Part shown: positions 17,153-25,473 of the stretch, piece by piece | How positions within the stretch are numbered: the stretch's first letter is position 1 | How the letters are laid out: each line of letters begins with the position of its first letter | Origin: Aurantimicrobium minutum | GTDB lineage: Bacteria > Actinomycetota > Actinomycetes > Actinomycetales > Microbacteriaceae | Direction of reading: 5' to 3' | DNA: 64,000 nucleotides | Assembly (NCBI RefSeq): GCF_029892845.1 | Contig: NZ_JARXVT010000002.1 | Location: 248,001 to 312,000 of the forward strand | Translations under genes and position numbers: made by a program | Notes under the pieces: model-generated | The model's database searches: none | What the model was told of the DNA's origin: nothing | Seen by the model: the letters and a program-made list of their open reading frames with translations, nothing else

Positions 17153-17917
17153 TCAGCGCTCGAAAAGCTGGAAGTAACTCGTGACGCCACCATCCATCAC
17201 AAAATCACTTCCATTGAGGCTTGCAGCTGCATCTTGCATGAGGAAAACCACCGCTTGGCCAATTTCTTCAGGTTGAACTGCTGCTCCAGTAGGAATTCGT
17301 TTTTCAGCGTTCTCAATCAAGTGAGGATCGGCCATAGGGGTATTGACTAGCCCCGGGCAAATGTTGTGAACTGTCACCCCCGTACCCCAGAAATCATTGA
17401 TTAACGAGCGAGTAAGGTTCGAAAGTCCTGCTTTTGAAGAGGCATAACTTGGGAACGGGTAGCCGTTCCTAGCTGCGATGGAGGAGATGTTGATTATTCG
17501 GCCCCATCCTCGTGAAACCATTCCAGGGCTCAATAGACGAATGAGGTTAAAGGGGCCCACGAGATTGACAAGCATGACGTTCTGAAAAGATTCGTCATCG
17601 TGATCAGCCATAGATTTTCGATCGAGTATCCCGGCAGCATTGACAATCACATCAACGTTCAGTGACTGGTCTTTCAACTGCTGCATGGCAGCTCGTATCG
17701 AGTCAACTTTGCTGACATCAAGCTCGAGTGGGAAAGCATTTCCCTCGAGTGATTTAAGCCTTACTGCTTCGGCTTGGACTTTCTCAAAAATCAAATCAGC
17801 ACAAATTACTGTGTGCCCTTGCTCAATCAGTTTTTGATTGATACCGGCAGCCATACCGCCGGCTGCTCCCGTGACTAGAACAGTCCTAGGGGCAGCTTGT
17901 TGATTACTTTGAGACAT
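17153..17917 (-). CDS. Short-chain dehydrogenase/reductase
   Basis: A 254-residue classical SDR. The cofactor loop TGAAGGMAAG starts near residue 16. NAAG is at 93-96, serines in INISS at 145-146, and Tyr158 with Lys162 in YASSK. The loop lacks one of the usual glycines (GGMAAGI), a tolerated variant. It could act as a 3-hydroxyacyl-CoA or hydroxy-acid dehydrogenase. Its start overlaps the MaoC gene by 14 nt, which points to tight co-translation as the last gene of the acyl-CoA synthetase operon. Confidence 0.87.
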   Translation of the reverse strand: MSQSNQQAAPRTVLVTGAAGGMAAGINQKLIEQGHTVICADLIFEKVQAEAVRLKSLEGNAFPLELDVSKVDSIRAAMQQLKDQSLNVDVIVNAAGILDRKSMADHDDESFQNVMLVNLVGPFNLIRLLSPGMVSRGWGRIINISSIAARNGYPFPSYASSKAGLSNLTRSLINDFWGTGVTVHNICPGLVNTPMADPHLIENAEKRIPTGAAVQPEEIGQAVVFLMQDAAASLNGSDFVMDGGVTSYFQLFER

Positions 17918-18365
17918 AGTCCTTACACATCATGAGAGCACTACGGCGTACAACACAAACTAGCTCATCACGCTGGTTGTAAGTGCGGTGTTCGATTCCA
18001 ACAATGCCCGTGTTGGGGCGTGAGGAAGAAAGTCGCTTATCTAGTGCAATAGTCGAGACACGAAGCGTGTCGCCTATGAATACAGGCTTGGGGAATTCAA
18101 TGTCTCTAAAACCAAGGTTACCCAGCGTGGTTCCCAGCGTGGTTTCCTGAACAGGGATACCGGTTGCAAGTCCAAGAGTAAAGATACTGTTCACAATGCG
18201 CTGACCGTACATGCTCTTGGAGGCAAATTCTTCATCAAGGTGAAGTGGCTGAACATTCATGGTCAAAGTAGTGAACATGAGGTTGTCGGTTTCCGTCACA
18301 GTGCGTGTGACTGCGTGGTGAATTTCTTCTCCAACTACGAAATCTTCAAAATACATTCCGGACAT
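17904..18365 (-). CDS. MaoC-family hydratase (itaconyl/mesaconyl-CoA hydratase-like)
   Basis: A 153-residue MaoC hot-dog protein starting MSGMYFEDFVVGEEI, the usual N terminus of the group paired with CitE-like lyases. The active-site stretch MNVQPLHLDEEFA keeps the His, and YGQRIVNSIFTLGL follows. The final part has FPKPVFIGDTLRV. An open frame runs further upstream into the lyase gene but lacks family homology, so the ATG at 18365 is chosen. Hydration of an unsaturated dicarboxyl-CoA formed by the carboxylase is the natural role next to the lyase; this is inference. Confidence 0.85.
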   Translation of the reverse strand: MSGMYFEDFVVGEEIHHAVTRTVTETDNLMFTTLTMNVQPLHLDEEFASKSMYGQRIVNSIFTLGLATGIPVQETTLGTTLGNLGFRDIEFPKPVFIGDTLRVSTIALDKRLSSSRPNTGIVGIEHRTYNQRDELVCVVRRSALMMCKDYVSK

Positions 18366-18384
18366 GATTGTTTTCTTTCTAGGT

Positions 18385-19266
18385 TTAGTTAGATTCCAGG
18401 GATTGCCCGGACTGGATGAGAAGATCACGCGCGTTATTTGCATGAGCTAAATCAATGTGGTCGCCCTCAAATGAGACGGCACCATTACCGACAGCTACAC
18501 CAGCTTCAAATGCAGCGATGAGGCGGCGATAGTAATCTGCTTGCTTTTCGGAAAGCCCATACTCTTCGTTCGCAATCTCAGCGTGCGAAGGATGGATGAG
18601 AACCTGTCCGCTGTACCCAAGGCCAGAATTTGCTTGTGCAAATCGACGCATTCCATCGAGATTGTGTACGTCCTGCCAGAGGCCTAGCAAGATGCATTGA
18701 ATTCCTGCGCTGCGCGCAGCGACAACAACCTTGCTTCGGAGATACAAGGTTTCAAAACCCTCTTCAGTCCAACTGAAACCAACCTCACGGGAAATGTCAG
18801 CATCTTTGGCTGCAGCAGCCATAACTCCACCCACACGGGGGGCATCGAGAAGTTCGTCTACCTTATTTACTGATGCGGCTGTTTCTAGAGTGGGGACAAG
18901 TTCGATTGAACCTCGTTCAACGCCATTTAAGATTTCAGCTGCTGTAACCAAGGCATCGAATCGGATCATGTCATCGCGCGAGAAAAGCTTTGGGAGAAGT
19001 AAAGCAGTTAATCCTGAAACCGCGACCGATTCAATATCTTTCCCAAAGTGCTGAGTATCAAGCGCATTTGGGCGAACTAACACTGTCTTATCAGTGTTGT
19101 TTGCCTGAATTGCTTCCCTAGCGTTGATCCGTGCGTCTGCCTTTGAAGCCTCAGGGACCGAATCCTCGAGGTCGATAATGATGGCATCTGCCTGCGACGC
19201 TAAAGCTTTGAGAATCCAATCAGCCTTGTGTCCAGGAACAAAGAGTACAGATCTAACAGCCTTCAT
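18385..19266 (-). CDS. CitE/HpcH-type CoA ester lyase
   Basis: A 293-residue TIM-barrel protein of the HpcH/HpaI aldolase/citrate lyase family. RSVLFVPG opens the protein and DLEDSV is at residues 32-37. Arg65 lies in VRPN, and Glu128 in LVPTLETA serves the Mg site together with aspartates near 155-157. Relatives cleave malyl-, citramalyl-, beta-methylmalyl- or hydroxymethylglutaryl-CoA into acetyl-CoA plus an oxo acid. The adjacent MaoC and carboxylase genes suggest C-C cleavage of a hydroxylated dicarboxyl-CoA. AGGAG precedes the ATG. Confidence 0.88.
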   Translation of the reverse strand: MKAVRSVLFVPGHKADWILKALASQADAIIIDLEDSVPEASKADARINAREAIQANNTDKTVLVRPNALDTQHFGKDIESVAVSGLTALLLPKLFSRDDMIRFDALVTAAEILNGVERGSIELVPTLETAASVNKVDELLDAPRVGGVMAAAAKDADISREVGFSWTEEGFETLYLRSKVVVAARSAGIQCILLGLWQDVHNLDGMRRFAQANSGLGYSGQVLIHPSHAEIANEEYGLSEKQADYYRRLIAAFEAGVAVGNGAVSFEGDHIDLAHANNARDLLIQSGQSLESN

Positions 19267-19274
19267 TACAGCTC

Positions 19275-21032
19275 CTAAGCCTCAATCTCAGCAAGGACAG
19301 TCTTCGCGGCAATCGCGGAGCCGAGTTCGACATTGATTTCCTTGACGGTTCCATCAAACGGAGCCTTAATCGGGTTCTCCATCTTCATCGCCTCAAGAAC
19401 AAAGAGAACGGTTCCTTCAGTAACGGCGTCTCCAACAGCAACGTTCATTTTCACTATCGTTCCCTGCATCGGTGCTTTCACCTTGCCATCGCTTTGAGCT
19501 CCAGCTGCTTTCCCTCCGGAACGGCGAGACTTTCCTCGTCCTGAACCAGCAGAGTCTGATGCGGCAGTTTGTGCTCCTGCCGAAGCAACTCCAACGAAGT
19601 TCTCATCGATGAAAGGAATTACGAAGAATCGGCCACCTACCTCTACTTCTTGACGGGTGAGTGCACCTTCGTATTCTTCACCCGACTCAGGAAGCGTCAC
19701 ACTTCTTTCAAGCCACAGCGTCGAGAAGGCTCCGGACTGGAAATCAGAGTGGTCGAGTACCGCCATAGCCGCGGGGATTGTGGTTGAAATTCCCTCAATC
19801 TTGAGTGCGGCGAGTGCGTCATAAAGGCCCTTGATTGCCTCTGCACGGTTTGCCCCATGAACGATTAACTTGCCCACAAGACTGTCGTAGTTTGGAGAAA
19901 CTTCGTCACCACTGAGGTAACCAGAATCCCAACGAATGGAGCTCCCCTCGGGGACGCTGATGCTCTCAATCAGGCCCGGCGAGGGGAAGAAGTTTCCGCC
20001 TGCGACGTCTTCTGCATTAATACGCGCTTCAACGGCAGCACCATTGACGGATGTGAGCGAAGTCGGAAGATTGAGAGGAAGACCTGCTGCGACTCGGATT
20101 TGCTCTGAAACCAGATCAACTCCGGTAACCATTTCTGTGACGGGGTGCTCTACTTGAATTCGTGTGTTCATTTCGAGGAAGTAGAACTTGTTGTCCTCGA
20201 CGAGGAACTCAACAGTTCCAGCACCCTCGTATGCAACTTCACGTGCAAGACGAACGGCAGCCTCGCCCATTTGCTCTCTAAGCTCTTCGCTCAGGAAGGG
20301 TGCGGGTGCCTCTTCCAAAAGTTTCTGGTGGCGACGTTGCACCGAGCAGTCACGATCACCATAGAACACAGCGTTTCCGTGCGAGTCTGCGAATACCTGG
20401 ACTTCAACGTGGCGAGCGTTAGTGAGGTATCGCTCGACGAATACATCTCCGCTTCCAAAGGCCGCAGTTGCCTCGCGTACAGCAGAGGCAAAAGCCTCAG
20501 CTACTTCGTCAGCGCTCTTTGCCTGACGCATTCCGCGACCGCCACCACCATTTGAAGCCTTGATGAGAATGGGGTAGCCATTCTTTTCACCGAATTCTAG
20601 AAGCTCTGCCTCCCCAGAAACAGCGTGATTGGTTCCAGGTGCGAGGGGAACATTAGCTTCTACAGCAACAGCACGAGCTGCCACCTTTTCCCCCATAGTG
20701 CGAATTGCGTGTTCAGAAGGCCCAATAAATTTCATACCTGCGGCTGTGACAGCTGCAGCAAACTCTGCATTTTCGGAAAGGAAGCCATATCCCGGGTGAA
20801 TAGCTTCAGCACCTGATTTTTTAGCGGCCTGAATTATTTTCTCGATATTAAGGTAGTTATCCTTCGCGGGACCATCCCCTAGCGCGACAGTCTCATCTGC
20901 GCTTCGAACATGAAGTGCTTGAGCATCTGCGTCAGAGTAAACAGCGACACTAGTGATGCCGAGTTCTTTCGCGCTTCGCATGATGCGAACAGCAATTTCA
21001 CCACGGTTGGCGATAAGGACCTTCTTAAACAT
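19275..21032 (-). CDS. Acyl-CoA carboxylase alpha subunit (biotin carboxylase plus biotin carrier)
   Basis: A 585-residue protein. Biotin carboxylase domains span about residues 1-450, with KKVLIANRGEIAVR at the N terminus, the glycine-rich ATP loop KASNGGGGRGMR, and FLEMNTRIQVEHPVTE. A linker rich in Ser, Gly and basic residues follows. The C-terminal biotinyl domain carries EAMKM with biotinylated Lys550. The length matches actinobacterial AccA3/PccA-type subunits rather than the longer methylcrotonyl type. It works with the beta subunit at 6684-8270 and sits 8 nt upstream of the lyase gene. It needs biotin, for which bioY is encoded nearby. Confidence 0.93.
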   Translation of the reverse strand: MFKKVLIANRGEIAVRIMRSAKELGITSVAVYSDADAQALHVRSADETVALGDGPAKDNYLNIEKIIQAAKKSGAEAIHPGYGFLSENAEFAAAVTAAGMKFIGPSEHAIRTMGEKVAARAVAVEANVPLAPGTNHAVSGEAELLEFGEKNGYPILIKASNGGGGRGMRQAKSADEVAEAFASAVREATAAFGSGDVFVERYLTNARHVEVQVFADSHGNAVFYGDRDCSVQRRHQKLLEEAPAPFLSEELREQMGEAAVRLAREVAYEGAGTVEFLVEDNKFYFLEMNTRIQVEHPVTEMVTGVDLVSEQIRVAAGLPLNLPTSLTSVNGAAVEARINAEDVAGGNFFPSPGLIESISVPEGSSIRWDSGYLSGDEVSPNYDSLVGKLIVHGANRAEAIKGLYDALAALKIEGISTTIPAAMAVLDHSDFQSGAFSTLWLERSVTLPESGEEYEGALTRQEVEVGGRFFVIPFIDENFVGVASAGAQTAASDSAGSGRGKSRRSGGKAAGAQSDGKVKAPMQGTIVKMNVAVGDAVTEGTVLFVLEAMKMENPIKAPFDGTVKEINVELGSAIAAKTVLAEIEA

Positions 21033-21070
21033 TCTGAACCTGTCTACTTTTCTTGTGTTCGATGATCTGG

Positions 21071-22615
21071 CTACCCGAGCCAGCCAAGCTTTGACTTGAG
21101 TGTGAGTTTTTCGAGTTTTCCTGCAGCACTTCTTGGCAGAAAGTCAGCTGTGACAAATTCGAGCTTCTTGGGAACTTTGTATCCAGCAAGTGACTTGCGA
21201 ACATGTGCACGCAATTCGTCACTTGTTGCAGTCATGTTGTCGCGAAGGACAATAACGCCTCGGACTTCTTCATCCCATTCCAGGTTCGGAACTCCGAGTA
21301 CAACTGCTTCCAACACAGCAGGGTGTGTGTAAAGCACCTGCTCTACCTCGACGGAATACACGTTCTCGCCGCCAGATTTAATCATTTCTTTAAGGCGGTC
21401 TTTGAAGAAGAAGAACCCTCGGTCGTCACGCGTTGCAAGGTCACCAGTTCGTAACCAACCGTCGATAAATGCTTCTGCAGTTGCCTCAGGTCGGTTGAGG
21501 TACCCCGTCATGAGAGAAGGTCCCTTGACGTAAATTTCTCCCAGTTCTCCAGGAGCTGCTATTTCAGTAGTGCCGGGAATCATTACTTCAGCTTCAACAG
21601 TGAAGTACTCCTGTCCGATGGATCCATCAACTGCGGGGTCAAGCATGTCCCGGGTGTGAAGTCTCGTAACTTGCGGACCAGCTTCTGTAAGTCCGTATCG
21701 GAAGAACAGATCAGCATTGGGAAGAATCTCTCGGAAGCGTTCCTTATCTGGCATGCGTAACAAACCTGCACCGGTATGTAGTGCGCGGAAGTGCGTTTGG
21801 AAAGCAGGCTGGTCGAATACGCCTGCCTGCATCACGCGTCGCATCATATTAGGGATCATGAATGTGTTGGTGACTTGTTCGCTCTCTACGAGTCGAATCA
21901 TTGTTTCTTCATCAAACTGTTGAGCAATGATGCTTGTGGATCCAGCGACGAAGTGGGTTGTGAGCCAGCAAAGAAGTGCAGCCGAATGGAACATTGGAGT
22001 GAGGATCAATCCACGGTCTTCGGGATTCTTGCCCAAATCACACGAGATGATTTCGTTCAAAGCATTAGAAGTTGCTGAACGATGCGAAAGAACAACTGCC
22101 TTTGGAATTCCAGTGCTGCCACCGGTATAGATCAAACAAAGCGGATCTTCGGAAGTGATTTCAGCGGTGAATACTCCAGTGCCAATTCGAAGTTTCTCTA
22201 CTTCTCCCTCAAAAACTACGCGTGGGATTGTGCCGGAATATTCAGCATCGTTATTCAGAATCTCGATTGCCTGAGTTACCAAATCTGTGAAGCGGTCCTC
22301 GGCGATGATGAGGGCTGGACTTGATTCTTTAATTCCGCCAGCAAGCTCTTCTGCCGCCCAACGCCAGTTATACGCACCGTAGATTGAACCTGAGTTTGCG
22401 ATGCCAATAAAGAGCTCGGCGTTGAAGGTTGAGTTACCGGCCAATACGCCAACAACCTCGCCAGGCTTAACCCCAGCTTCACGCAATCCGCGGGAGAGTT
22501 GCCAAGCTCGCTCGGCTACCTGACCAAAACTGACTCGTCCGTCAAAACTTACAAACGCTTCCTTTGATGGATTACGTCTGTAGTTGAGTCGAGTCCAGTC
22601 TCCAATGGTGTGCAT
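21071..22615 (-). CDS. AMP-forming acyl-CoA synthetase
   Basis: A 514-residue adenylate-forming ligase that activates a carboxylic acid with ATP and CoA. The phosphate loop is IYTGGSTGIPKAV. Further core motifs are YGLTEAGP, GWLRTGDLA, the hinge region KDRLKEMIKSGGENVYS, and the catalytic lysine in PRSAAGKLEK. It fits the FadD/short-to-medium-chain group; chain length cannot be deduced. It is the first gene of the operon with the carboxylase alpha, lyase, MaoC and SDR genes, transcribed from the operator-covered promoter just upstream. Confidence 0.92.
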   Translation of the reverse strand: MHTIGDWTRLNYRRNPSKEAFVSFDGRVSFGQVAERAWQLSRGLREAGVKPGEVVGVLAGNSTFNAELFIGIANSGSIYGAYNWRWAAEELAGGIKESSPALIIAEDRFTDLVTQAIEILNNDAEYSGTIPRVVFEGEVEKLRIGTGVFTAEITSEDPLCLIYTGGSTGIPKAVVLSHRSATSNALNEIISCDLGKNPEDRGLILTPMFHSAALLCWLTTHFVAGSTSIIAQQFDEETMIRLVESEQVTNTFMIPNMMRRVMQAGVFDQPAFQTHFRALHTGAGLLRMPDKERFREILPNADLFFRYGLTEAGPQVTRLHTRDMLDPAVDGSIGQEYFTVEAEVMIPGTTEIAAPGELGEIYVKGPSLMTGYLNRPEATAEAFIDGWLRTGDLATRDDRGFFFFKDRLKEMIKSGGENVYSVEVEQVLYTHPAVLEAVVLGVPNLEWDEEVRGVIVLRDNMTATSDELRAHVRKSLAGYKVPKKLEFVTADFLPRSAAGKLEKLTLKSKLGWLG

Positions 22616-22636
22616 CTTTGCTCTCCCGGTTGAACA

Positions 22637-22665
22637 AACAAGCGAACGCTTGTTCGTGATTTATA
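22637..22665 (-). promoter_or_regulatory. Acyl-CoA synthetase promoter with perfect 18-bp palindromic operator
   Basis: AACAAGCGAACGCTTGTT (22637-22654) is a perfect inverted repeat with a 2-nt spacer, 22 nt before the ATG. A minus-strand TATAAA (22660-22665) lies immediately upstream, so the expected transcription start falls inside the palindrome. This is the layout of a repressor site. The divergent TetR gene product at 22720-23364 is the obvious candidate ligand-responsive repressor. Confidence 0.75.
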
Positions 22666-22719
22666 CGATAACGGGTTGAAAGCAAATGAGCAAGCCTTTG
22701 GCTACTCAAGAGTGTGGCT

Positions 22720-23364
22720 TTATAAAGCGGGGAACTTTTTGTCGACCAGTGCATCCGCATCAGCGACGCCAAGTCCACGGAGCGCAATCTTCGAATAGAT
22801 GTTGATAATTCGGTCCAAAGAAAGGTTTCCAGAACCCTTGTACCAACTTGCAACGTGGGTACCCATAGCAACAATGCTGAAGGTGTGCAGTCGCGCATCG
22901 AGCACTAACGCTCTTCCACTTCGATCAGCTTCTTCGATGAGATTTTGGATCATCGTTTGATATTCGCGACGGCGAGCGATGATTTGTGCACGGTTCTCTG
23001 GGGAGAGTGAACGAAGTTCCGAGTTACCGATGAATACAACTTGTGCATGCTCCGCATGAAAACGGATGTGGCAAGAAAGTAGAACAATTAACTTTTCGAT
23101 GATGTCCGAGCACTCAGCTAGGGCTTTCTCCTGAATCTCCATAAGTTCATCCATGGTGCCACCCATGATTTGAAGCAGGAGGTCTTCTTTGTTTTCAATG
23201 TGGTTGTAGAGACTTCCAACTTTGATCCCCACGCCAGTAGCAACTTGGCGAAGGCTCGTGGCTTCGAAACCATGCAGAAAGAACAGCTGAGCAGCTTCAT
23301 CGCGAATGGCGTTGGCTGTGATCTGGCCTGCAGCAGTAATACCGGTCATTCTGGTTCCGATCAT
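22720..23364 (-). CDS. TetR-family transcriptional regulator
   Basis: A 214-residue regulator with an N-terminal helix-turn-helix at about residues 18-65 (RDEAAQLFFLHGFEATSLRQVA, then GIKVGSLYNHIENKEDLL). A C-terminal ligand domain resembles those of acyl-CoA-responsive members such as KstR2. It is encoded directly upstream of, and in the same direction as, the acyl-CoA synthetase operon. The palindromes at 22637, 8303 and around 17011-17083 have the symmetry expected for a TetR dimer. An acyl-CoA of the pathway is the likely inducer (inference). No good Shine-Dalgarno sequence precedes the ATG. Confidence 0.88.
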   Translation of the reverse strand: MIGTRMTGITAAGQITANAIRDEAAQLFFLHGFEATSLRQVATGVGIKVGSLYNHIENKEDLLLQIMGGTMDELMEIQEKALAECSDIIEKLIVLLSCHIRFHAEHAQVVFIGNSELRSLSPENRAQIIARRREYQTMIQNLIEEADRSGRALVLDARLHTFSIVAMGTHVASWYKGSGNLSLDRIINIYSKIALRGLGVADADALVDKKFPAL

Positions 23365-23451
23365 GTTGCGTGGAGGAAGTTTCTAAACGAACTATGAGTT
23401 GTTAGTTATTTTATTAGCCTAAGGGTCTAGCGGTCCTTTTTATTGCTTGTC

Positions 23452-24219
23452 TCACCATTTATTTGTCACAGCTTGTTCCCCACCAAAAGAGCTGATAATT
23501 GATTCGCTGATTTCTGCCAACTCTCGCAAGCGGCTGGCTTTTCCTCGACTAATCGGGAGTGAGATAACCAGAGCGATTCTGTCTCTCCAGTTTGAGCCTG
23601 CAAGAGGAAGTGCGAGGGAGTTAATACCTGTTTCAGATTCTTGAATGGTATATGCCACTCCCCCTACTCGCACACGCCGTAACTCAGCCTCGAGTTCATC
23701 CCTGTTTGTAATGGTCTTCGGGCCTCTCCTTGGCAAAGTCTGATTAGGGAGAATCGCTCTGAGCTGTGCCTGATCTAGTTGAGCCAGCAACAATTTCCCC
23801 GCCGCCATCGCATGTGCCGGGGCCGTCATTCCAATTCGTAAACCAATGTCTTTGGGATGATTAGACCTTCTTCCGTCGACTACAAGAACCTGGTTACCCA
23901 GCAATACAGCACTATGAACAGATTCACCTGTCTGCTCTCGAACAGCCTGGATCACTGGTCTGAGTTTGAATTTGGTTTTAGGCTGGATTCCTGGAGTCAT
24001 CAACATTCCCATTAGATAAGGGCCAGGGACGTATCCCCTTGAGTTTGAAGAGATTGATACGAACCCTCTGTCCTCCAAAGTGCGCAGAGCTCGGTGGGCT
24101 GCTGAAGTACTGATGCCAAGAGAAGTTGCGGCGCTCCTCACTGTAAGGACGTCTGCAGTCCCCATCAGCTGGAGAATCCGAAGGCCAAGGTCAAGTGACT
24201 GAACAGTGTATTTCTCCAC
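23452..24219 (-). CDS. IclR-family transcriptional regulator
   Basis: A 255-residue regulator. The N-terminal winged helix (residues about 5-65) includes ILQLMGTADVLTVRSAATSLGISTSAAHRALRTLEDRGFV as read in two parts. The C-terminal effector domain has HAMAAGKLLLAQ and GINSLALPL, hallmarks of IclR. The start is GTG at 24219 with AGGAG 6 nt upstream. It is divergent from the OYE-FAH-cupin genes and probably controls them in response to an aromatic or organic-acid intermediate, the usual IclR role in catabolic clusters. Confidence 0.9.
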   Translation of the reverse strand: MEKYTVQSLDLGLRILQLMGTADVLTVRSAATSLGISTSAAHRALRTLEDRGFVSISSNSRGYVPGPYLMGMLMTPGIQPKTKFKLRPVIQAVREQTGESVHSAVLLGNQVLVVDGRRSNHPKDIGLRIGMTAPAHAMAAGKLLLAQLDQAQLRAILPNQTLPRRGPKTITNRDELEAELRRVRVGGVAYTIQESETGINSLALPLAGSNWRDRIALVISLPISRGKASRLRELAEISESIISSFGGEQAVTNKW

Positions 24220-24230
24220 CTCTAACTCCT

Positions 24231-24377
24231 AACTAGCGCTTGTTCACCAAAAGTACCCGATTAAGTCCCCCTCTGCGAGACAAACTTTCGATATCGATGG
24301 CGTGAGTGGGGGTGTGAACATCAATCTTGACTTGACGACATGAGTGCGTCTGAAGATTTCAACGAAGAATTCACACC
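24231..24377. promoter_or_regulatory. IclR/OYE divergent control region
   Basis: An imperfect palindrome AACTAGCGCTTGTT (24231-24244) sits beside the iclR start. On the other side an 8-bp inverted repeat, GGTGTGAA (24311-24318) and TTCACACC (24370-24377), brackets the presumed OYE promoter with 51 nt between arms. Either may be a regulator site. TTGACT near 24327 is a possible -35. Confidence 0.4.
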
Positions 24378-24389
24378 GATAGGAACCCC

Positions 24390-25454
24390 GTGGCACTTCT
24401 ATTCGAACCGCTTACAATTCGCGATGTTTATTTCCGTAATCGCATCTGGGTACCCCCTATGTGCCAGTTCGCATGCGAAGACCAGACTGGGAATCCAAAC
24501 TCTTGGCACCTTGTAAATGCCGGTAGCTACGCCGCTGGAGGAGCGGGAATGGTCATGGTTGAAGCAACAGCCATTAGCCCAATCGGCCGAATCACAGCGC
24601 AGTGTGCAGGAATCTGGAATGACCACCAGCGTGATCTCTGGAAGCCTGTAGCGGCTTTCATTGAATCTCAAGGATCTGTGCCCGCTATTCAGATTGCACA
24701 TGCAGGACGTAAGGCTTCTGACGATATGCATGAAAAAGCTTTGCCTTTGGATCAAGGAGGCTGGGAGACCATCGGCCCTTCAGCGCTCGCAGTAGATGGA
24801 CTTACTGTTCCCCGGGTCATGACGACTGAAGATATTGCTGTAGTCGTTCAAGAATTTGCTGATGCTGCTCGTCGTTCCGTTGAAGCTGGGTTCAAAGTAA
24901 TTGAGATCCACGCCGCACACGGTTATCTGTTGCACGAGTTCCTTTCTCCGCTAAGCAACATCCGAGAAGACCAATATGGTGGCTCGCTTGAGAACAGAGC
25001 TCGATTCTTGCTTGAAGTAGTCAAGGTTGTCCGAGAGCAAATCGGTTCGGATATTCCACTGTTTGTTCGCTTCTCCGCCACTGACTGGGTTGATGGCGGC
25101 TGGAATCCTGAAGAGACTGCAATTGTTGCAAAGTGGTGTCAGGAATTAGGCGCAGACCTCTTCGACATTTCTAGCGGTGGACTGTTGCGTTCAATTTTCA
25201 TCTCCTCCACTCCTGGCTATCAGGTCCCGTTCTCTGAAACCGTCAAGAACGAAGGCAAAGTTCTCACTGCTGCAGTCGGAAAGATAACTACTGCAGTGCA
25301 GGCGGAGCAGATCTTGCAAGAAGAGAAGGCAGACGCCATCTTTATTGGCCGCCAACTCATCAACGACCCTCACTTCCCCCTTCGTGCTGCACACGAATTA
25401 GGGATTGAAGTTGACTACCGCCCCGTCCCACACCGCCCTGGTTACTGGAACTAA
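24390..25454 (+). CDS. Old Yellow Enzyme-family flavin oxidoreductase (YqjM-like)
   Basis: A 354-residue FMN-dependent TIM-barrel ene-reductase that typically reduces activated C=C bonds of enones or enals with NAD(P)H. Cys25 in PPMCQF matches the redox-tuning cysteine of YqjM-type enzymes. The paired histidines that bind the substrate carbonyl are His174 and His177 in IHAAHGYL. FMN contacts include QIAHAGRK and the C-terminal FIGRQLINDP. The start is GTG at 24390 with AGGA upstream. It is the first gene of the plus-strand catabolic operon divergent from iclR. The substrate is unknown. Confidence 0.92.
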   Translation: MALLFEPLTIRDVYFRNRIWVPPMCQFACEDQTGNPNSWHLVNAGSYAAGGAGMVMVEATAISPIGRITAQCAGIWNDHQRDLWKPVAAFIESQGSVPAIQIAHAGRKASDDMHEKALPLDQGGWETIGPSALAVDGLTVPRVMTTEDIAVVVQEFADAARRSVEAGFKVIEIHAAHGYLLHEFLSPLSNIREDQYGGSLENRARFLLEVVKVVREQIGSDIPLFVRFSATDWVDGGWNPEETAIVAKWCQELGADLFDISSGGLLRSIFISSTPGYQVPFSETVKNEGKVLTAAVGKITTAVQAEQILQEEKADAIFIGRQLINDPHFPLRAAHELGIEVDYRPVPHRPGYWN

Positions 25455-25473
25455 AGAAGCACAAAGGATCATC

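Noticed and set aside
23365-23420. AACGAACTATGAGTTGTT upstream of the TetR gene as an autoregulatory operator
   Set aside because: Each arm matches the island palindrome at only about 5 of 8 positions and its self-symmetry is poor.
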